From the NCBI GenBank assembly GCA_017829075.1, contig JAGAJA010000083.1, positions 1 to 19,722 of the forward strand: a DNA stretch of 19,722 nucleotides. The letters run 5' to 3'. Positions 15,470 to 19,722 of this stretch are shown one piece after another. The position numbers and the translations under genes were made by a program. Source of the DNA: Oscillospiraceae bacterium. Lineage in GTDB: Bacteria > Bacillota_A > Clostridia > Oscillospirales > Ruminococcaceae. The first letter of the stretch is position 1. Every line of letters starts with the position of its first letter. The notes under the pieces are model-generated. The model saw only the letters and a list, made by a program, of their open reading frames with translations, was not told where the DNA came from and ran no database searches.

Positions 15470-16558
15470 ATGTTTTATACTGAAATCATCAAAATAATAG
15501 AAGCTGGCATTAGAAAAGATCCAACTAAGGTTGCAAGTTACTCTCGCCTTCTCGCAAAGAAATTGAGTAGCGATGGAGAAGAACGAGTTAGCAACCGAAT
15601 TCTGTCTATACTGGATAAGTTAGGAAATAGCTATGCCGCCATGGATACATTAACAGCAATGCCTGTTGATCAGGAAAGCCGACTTGAAGTTGCCGATATT
15701 GATTATGCTCCCGATGTAAATAGCCTTATTTTAAGTGATTCCGTTCAGGAGATGCTTAATGACTTTAGGGATACGGTTCGGAATAAGAACAAAATGATGT
15801 CTCTTGGCCTTGAATTCCGTAATACTCTCCTCGTGTACGGTCCACCAGGATGCGGAAAAACAAGTGCAGCAAAGTATCTTGCATCAGAACTTGAACTGCC
15901 AATAATTACCGCGAAATTTGACACGCTTATCTCATCTCTATTGGGAAATACGGCGAAGAACATTCACCACATTTTTGATTTTGCAAAAAAGCAACCATGT
16001 ATTCTATTTCTTGATGAGTTTGATGCTATTGCCAAGGCAAGAGATGATGCGCATGAATTGGGCGAATTAAAGAGAGTCGTGAATAGTCTGCTTCAGAATA
16101 TTGATGATTTCTCACAGGATGGCATTTTAATTGCCGCAACAAACCATGCACAGATGCTTGATTCGGCTGTCTGGAGAAGATTTCAAACAGTTATTGAACT
16201 TCCTAAACCTAGTAGCAATGAGATACGCAGCTATATAAATCAGTTCCCAAAGGTTGCGGATGAAAGTGGAATAAATGAACCACAATGGAGAATTATTACA
16301 GAGTCTATGAACGGGTTGTCGTATTCAGATATAAAAGATATTGTCCAGAATGTATTGAAAAAATCAGTTCTTAAAGGAAAAACAGCGATTGAATGTGCCG
16401 ATTATCTTGTAGAAGTTTTTCTTTTCAAAAAACATGGAAATTATAGCAGAGAAGAAATTGTTAAGGCACTAAACGAATATGGGGTTGCTCAAAAACAGAT
16501 TGCAAGATATTTTTCCATATCGGAAAGGCAAGTACGGAATTACCTTGGAAAGGAGTGA
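15470..16558 (+). CDS. AAA+ ATPase with C-terminal helix-turn-helix, IetA-like
   Basis: A 362-residue cytoplasmic ATPase. An N-terminal helical region (1-110) precedes the AAA+ core: Walker A GPPGCGKT (124-131), Walker B ILFLDE (178-183, Asp182, Glu183), sensor 1 ATNHAQ (Asn225) and arginine fingers Arg236/Arg237 in VWRRFQ. The closest look is the FtsH/CDC48-type AAA core. The last 25 residues, VAQKQIARYFSISERQVRNYLG (339-360), form a helix-turn-helix like those of DNA-binding regulators, which I did not expect in this family. It is followed after 7 bases by a subtilisin-like protease gene, the pairing described as IetAS (a plasmid stability and anti-phage pair). By family analogy it would unfold substrates or regulate the protease. 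The C-terminal domain suggests that it also binds DNA, perhaps the tandem repeats upstream. Confidence 0.85.
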   Translation: MFYTEIIKIIEAGIRKDPTKVASYSRLLAKKLSSDGEERVSNRILSILDKLGNSYAAMDTLTAMPVDQESRLEVADIDYAPDVNSLILSDSVQEMLNDFRDTVRNKNKMMSLGLEFRNTLLVYGPPGCGKTSAAKYLASELELPIITAKFDTLISSLLGNTAKNIHHIFDFAKKQPCILFLDEFDAIAKARDDAHELGELKRVVNSLLQNIDDFSQDGILIAATNHAQMLDSAVWRRFQTVIELPKPSSNEIRSYINQFPKVADESGINEPQWRIITESMNGLSYSDIKDIVQNVLKKSVLKGKTAIECADYLVEVFLFKKHGNYSREEIVKALNEYGVAQKQIARYFSISERQVRNYLGKE

Positions 16559-16565
16559 CTAAGTA

Positions 16566-19007
16566 ATGGAAAAACTACTTCCCATTAAATTTTTCGAAAA
16601 GAGAAAAATTGATGAACAGCTTACAGAACCTGGCGGAAACAGCAATATGCCGAAATGGGTTTTGAAAGATGCGGCTCTCACTCAACACTCACAGCAGCTT
16701 GTTAGTGGTATGTCACAGATTGCGGCTAGTTTTGAGACGCATAAAAAAGCCAAGCACGAACTCCCTATGATTATGACAGTGACTATAAATGAGGAGGCTC
16801 TTGCCAAAACGCACCGGAAAGCAATAGTAGACCTTCTTAATAGTGACAGTAATTCTAATGTCATTGGAATCGAGTCTGTAAAAAAAGAAAAATCTCAACC
16901 AATATCAGATGCATCTTCTCAAGCTGATTCCGTAGTTGAAGAACCGAAATCTACCAGAAAGCTAATTTCAATGGTGACAACTGATGAACTTATATCAAAT
17001 ATTAACAGGGCTCTTCAGGATACACAGGGGTCTGCAAAGCTTATTTCTTCAATTGATGAGATAAAACCTTTTGAAGCATGGATTGGAGGATTTAATCATG
17101 AAAATAAGGCATATCGTGTAGTTCTAATAGACTACCATGATGCGCATCGAAATCAACTTGCTCAAACTCTGTTTAAAAATCAATGTGCTGCTCATGGGAT
17201 TACAATCAACAGAGAAACTAGGTACTTATCTGACATGCGGCTTTACCGTGTTACCCTTGATAGCATGTCAGAAATGGAAACAGTCCGCAATTTTGAAGGC
17301 GTTCTCTACATTGAGGAATCAATTCCTATTCATGCTGATTTGGATTCTTTTGATAGTGTTTCCGTACCTACTGTAAAATATCCTGCAGACGGTGAGAAAT
17401 ACCCTATCGTTGGTGTCCTTGACAGTGGTGTACAGAGAAACAGCTATCTTTCCCCTTGGCTTCTTGATCAATCAGAAGAATATTACGAAGACAACCTACA
17501 GGACAAGAGCCACGGGTCAATGGTTGCATCTGTTTTGGAATATAGCGATGAACTTAACGGCACAAACTATTGCTCTACACATGGTGTAATGATGCTGGAA
17601 GCTGTGATTGCTCCCGACTTGCATAAAGAAACTGTTTATCCAGAGGATTTGATTGACAATGTCCGTGATGCGATTGAAAGACACAATGATATAAAAATAT
17701 GGACGATGTCTGCTGGAACGACCGAGGAAAGTGCAGATGATACATTTTCGGAGTATGGAATGGCACTCGATAATATTGCAGATGAGAATCATGTTCTAAT
17801 AGTTAAGTCTGTTGGTAACAGTACGGCATTTTTGAGAGGCAAAAGCGAAAGAGTAGCCAAGATGGCTGATTCTGTCCGTTCTCTCGTTGTAGGTGCTATT
17901 GCTAATGAAAAGGGAATATATGATTTAGCAGAAATAGATATGCCATCTCCATTTTCAAGAAAAGGACCGGGACCATCATATATTATCAAGCCTGACCTTG
18001 TTGCATATGGCGGAAATGCGGGAGTTCGACCAGATGGAAAAATGACTACAACAGGAGTTAAAACCTTGGGTGCATCTGGACTTCCAACCACAGCACCAGG
18101 AACCAGTTTTTCCACCCCTTGGGTTGCAAGAATAGCTGCAGAGCTTGATTTCCTCTTGGATGGTGATTTTGATCCTCTGCTTATAAAAGCACTGATGATT
18201 CACAATGCCGGGTATCCCGCTGGTGACAAAATGACTATGGAAGATAAAATAAATTGTATGGGGTTTGGTATGCCAAGAGGTACTGGTGATATATTGTTCA
18301 ATTCTGAAAATGAGATAACACTTGTACTAAGAGATACACTCCAAAAGGGCACTTTTATTGATATTTTGGATTTTCCTTTTTCTCAGAGCCTTGTAGGTTC
18401 TGATGGCAGATTCCATGGTCAAATTACCTTAACAATGGTTAGTTCTCCCATTTTAAGACCATCAGAGGGACCAGAATACTGCCAGTCGGATATCAAAGTT
18501 GCTTTCGGGACAATGGAGGATATTCAAGAAAGAGATACATCAAAGCGTACGGTTAGGAATCCTTATGGAGCAAAGGATGCTAAAAATCTGATACACGATT
18601 CTCTGTATAGCCGTAAGGTATTCGATATTCTTGAAGGTGAGCCATTTGGAAAAGAGCGTACACTCATCAAACAGGGTCAGAAGTACTATCCGATAAAAAA
18701 ATACGCTGTCAATCTTGATGAAATGACAGAATCTAATCGCCGAGATGCCCTTGATGGAAGTAGAAAATGGTATATTAAAGTCGAAGGTCTTTTTAGAGAT
18801 GCTATTGAACGTGAAGTGAAAGATACCGGAGAAATTCTGGAACAGGAATTTTGCATTCTGCTTACAATCAGAGATCCAGAGGGAAAGGCTCCAGTCTACA
18901 ATGAGGTAACTCAGCAACTACAGCAAAAAGGGTTTGTTTATTCGAATGTACGACTTAAAAACGATGTTAGAGAACATGTTCACATTGAGGAGGATAATGT
19001 CGGTTGA
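16566..19007 (+). CDS. Subtilisin-like (S8) serine protease, cytoplasmic, IetS-like
   Basis: An 813-residue protease with no signal peptide. Residues 1-270 form a long N-terminal region with a Ser/Glu/Lys-rich linker (about 105-132); it may be an inhibitory or substrate-sensing domain. The peptidase domain has all three catalytic residues in the usual order: Asp286 in VGVLDSGV, His316 in KSHGSMVASV and Ser514 in GTSFSTPWVA. The oxyanion Asn418 is in SVGNST. A C-terminal beta-rich part (about 570-813) is unassigned. AAAGGAG (16549-16555) inside the end of the ATPase gene is its ribosome site, so the two are co-translated. Its stop overlaps the start of the next gene. By analogy with IetAS it is the effector of an abortive-type or toxin-like system kept in check by the ATPase; that is inference. 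Confidence 0.88.
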   Translation: MEKLLPIKFFEKRKIDEQLTEPGGNSNMPKWVLKDAALTQHSQQLVSGMSQIAASFETHKKAKHELPMIMTVTINEEALAKTHRKAIVDLLNSDSNSNVIGIESVKKEKSQPISDASSQADSVVEEPKSTRKLISMVTTDELISNINRALQDTQGSAKLISSIDEIKPFEAWIGGFNHENKAYRVVLIDYHDAHRNQLAQTLFKNQCAAHGITINRETRYLSDMRLYRVTLDSMSEMETVRNFEGVLYIEESIPIHADLDSFDSVSVPTVKYPADGEKYPIVGVLDSGVQRNSYLSPWLLDQSEEYYEDNLQDKSHGSMVASVLEYSDELNGTNYCSTHGVMMLEAVIAPDLHKETVYPEDLIDNVRDAIERHNDIKIWTMSAGTTEESADDTFSEYGMALDNIADENHVLIVKSVGNSTAFLRGKSERVAKMADSVRSLVVGAIANEKGIYDLAEIDMPSPFSRKGPGPSYIIKPDLVAYGGNAGVRPDGKMTTTGVKTLGASGLPTTAPGTSFSTPWVARIAAELDFLLDGDFDPLLIKALMIHNAGYPAGDKMTMEDKINCMGFGMPRGTGDILFNSENEITLVLRDTLQKGTFIDILDFPFSQSLVGSDGRFHGQITLTMVSSPILRPSEGPEYCQSDIKVAFGTMEDIQERDTSKRTVRNPYGAKDAKNLIHDSLYSRKVFDILEGEPFGKERTLIKQGQKYYPIKKYAVNLDEMTESNRRDALDGSRKWYIKVEGLFRDAIEREVKDTGEILEQEFCILLTIRDPEGKAPVYNEVTQQLQQKGFVYSNVRLKNDVREHVHIEEDNVG

Positions 19008-19588
19008 TATCAGAGAAAATGGGCGTTGATCGTGTAGACGGCACTCAAAGTAGTCAAATTAAATATGAATTAAATGAGTCTGAGGTTCTGAATTTATACT
19101 ATTCAGAGCCTCGGCTTGCTACGCTTATGGATCTTGATGTCATTCGATTGGTCGATCGCCATCTTGTTGTAAACCTAAATGATTTTATTACTCCGAAAAC
19201 TAACCATCTAACTGCAAATGCTAAGAGACATCTTTCTGCCTGCTGTGTGGGTGTACAGTACATCAGCGAAGAAGCTGGAAAATCACACCGAAATGCTATT
19301 AGTTGCACCCTAGATATACTGATTCAATCTTCTGGTTTTTTGGAGAGCAGTGCTCCAGCTACCAGTGAACAGTCTGAATCCGAGCAAAACAAGGAGTCAG
19401 CATTAATCAACCAAGAAATAGACAGACTGAATAAGATCATAAATGAATTGCCTGGAAGTTTCTCTGGATCATTGAAAAGTCATATGGAGAGAAAAGGATA
19501 CACAGAAGAACTACTGGCGCAGGAATCATGGGTCAGTCTAAGTACTATAAAACAATATAGGCAGAAAGAAGATAAAGAGAAGACCTGA
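19004..19588 (+). CDS. Helix-turn-helix protein, apparently truncated relative of Clostridia peptidase/HTH regulators
   Basis: A 194-residue protein starting at a TTG (19004-19006) that overlaps the protease stop; GAGGAGG (18987-18993) is the ribosome site. An in-frame ATG at 19019 is an alternative start. Residues 20-95 resemble the NDPKYI...LTEYARLHMDECCLVF-type domain found downstream of ImmA/IrrE metallopeptidase domains in Clostridia. After a spacer rich in Glu/Ser/Gln (116-132) comes LINQEIDRLNKIINELPGSFSG, then a helix-turn-helix (LKSHMERKGYTEELLAQ..., about 157-186). I recall full-length relatives having an HExxH peptidase domain in front and about 40 more residues after the helix-turn-helix; both are missing here. 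It may be a regulator (antidote) of the operon or a broken remnant. Confidence 0.6.
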   Translation: MISEKMGVDRVDGTQSSQIKYELNESEVLNLYYSEPRLATLMDLDVIRLVDRHLVVNLNDFITPKTNHLTANAKRHLSACCVGVQYISEEAGKSHRNAISCTLDILIQSSGFLESSAPATSEQSESEQNKESALINQEIDRLNKIINELPGSFSGSLKSHMERKGYTEELLAQESWVSLSTIKQYRQKEDKEKT

Positions 19589-19637
19589 TTCCGCAAAACT
19601 GAAATCGCAATCTCTTCCCCAAAGCACGAAAATATGG

Positions 19638-19643
19638 TATAAT
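19638..19643 (+). promoter_or_regulatory. Putative extended -10 promoter of the gene at the right edge
   Basis: TATAAT with TGG before it (19636-19643). There is no recognisable -35 at 17 bases (TTCCCC), so it would rely on the extended -10. It lies 50 bases before the ATG at 19694. The leader holds two small hairpins: GCTG/CAGC (19659-19672), and CACC (19672-19675) with GGTG (19681-19684). The latter covers part of the ribosome site AAAGGTG. Confidence 0.45.
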
Positions 19644-19693
19644 AGAAGCATAAGAAAAGCTGGAAAAACAGCACCCGAAAGGTGAAGAGTAAA

Positions 19694-19722
19694 ATGCGGA
19701 AAATAGAAATAGTAACGAGCGA
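19694..19722 (+). CDS. Start of an unidentified gene, cut by the window edge
   Basis: An ATG at 19694 follows AAAGGTGAAGAG, a good ribosome site, and a -10 element 50 bases upstream. The frame runs open for nine codons (MRKIEIVTS) to the end of the window. Serine recombinases of Clostridia mobile elements often begin with MRKI-type sequences, which would fit an integrase at an island end, but nine residues cannot establish this. Confidence 0.45.

Noticed and set aside
18997..19029. ATG directly after GAGGAGG at the end of the protease gene
   Set aside because: The spacer is only three bases and the frame stops after ten codons; the TTG at 19004 opens the long frame and is better spaced.
1..19722. 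CRISPR array, tRNA, rRNA or insertion sequence
   Set aside because: No regularly spaced identical repeats, no tRNA-like cloverleaf with T-loop signature, and no transposase gene was seen on either strand.

Overview
The window looks like a chromosomal segment of a gut-type Clostridia (Bacillota, probably Oscillospiraceae/Ruminococcus-like). This is inferred from the strong Shine-Dalgarno sites, consensus sigma-A promoters, a bile salt hydrolase-type gene, the phylum-typical look of the proteins and a double-hairpin repeat at the left edge. No rRNA or taxonomic marker gene is present, so the assignment is tentative.

Left part (1-7.4 kb, visibly GC-rich): ordinary chromosome. A leftward unit runs UDP-glucose 6-dehydrogenase (ugd), a soluble multi-PAS hybrid histidine kinase, pyridoxamine kinase and an EamA transporter. 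The last three overlap by 4 and 8 bases. A divergent bile salt hydrolase-family gene reads rightward. Both directions have consensus promoters in the shared 256-base spacer. Past the bile salt hydrolase terminator, a consensus leftward promoter (7402-7430) drives a short, strongly foldable region that ends in the same hairpin. This is a candidate structured non-coding RNA.

Right part (about 7.43 kb to the end, visibly AT-rich): a defence island. It contains (i) a 1520-residue protein with an N-terminal GHKL/sacsin-like ATPase and a C-terminal DUF3883-type PD-(D/E)XK nuclease; (ii) a C5 cytosine methyltransferase very like M.HaeIII (GGCC), convergent across a bidirectional terminator with a PD-(D/E)XK protein that is its likely restriction partner; and (iii) a rightward operon of an AAA+ ATPase with a C-terminal helix-turn-helix, a cytoplasmic subtilisin-like protease, and a short helix-turn-helix protein that looks truncated at both ends. 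The ATPase-protease pair has the architecture of IetAS. Its promoter is overlapped by three imperfect ~20-bp tandem repeats, a plausible operator for one of the operon's own DNA-binding proteins. The first codons of another gene begin at the right edge.

How it fits together: by eye only two GGCC sites occur in the whole 19.7 kb, where roughly fifty would be expected from base composition. This holds in the chromosomal part as well as the island, and it agrees with long exposure to a GGCC-specific restriction system. The island stacks three independent-looking anti-phage modules: restriction-modification, ATPase-nuclease and ATPase-protease. The most interesting leads are the self-regulated three-gene ATPase/subtilisin operon, the structured RNA at the island's left border, and the GGCC depletion.
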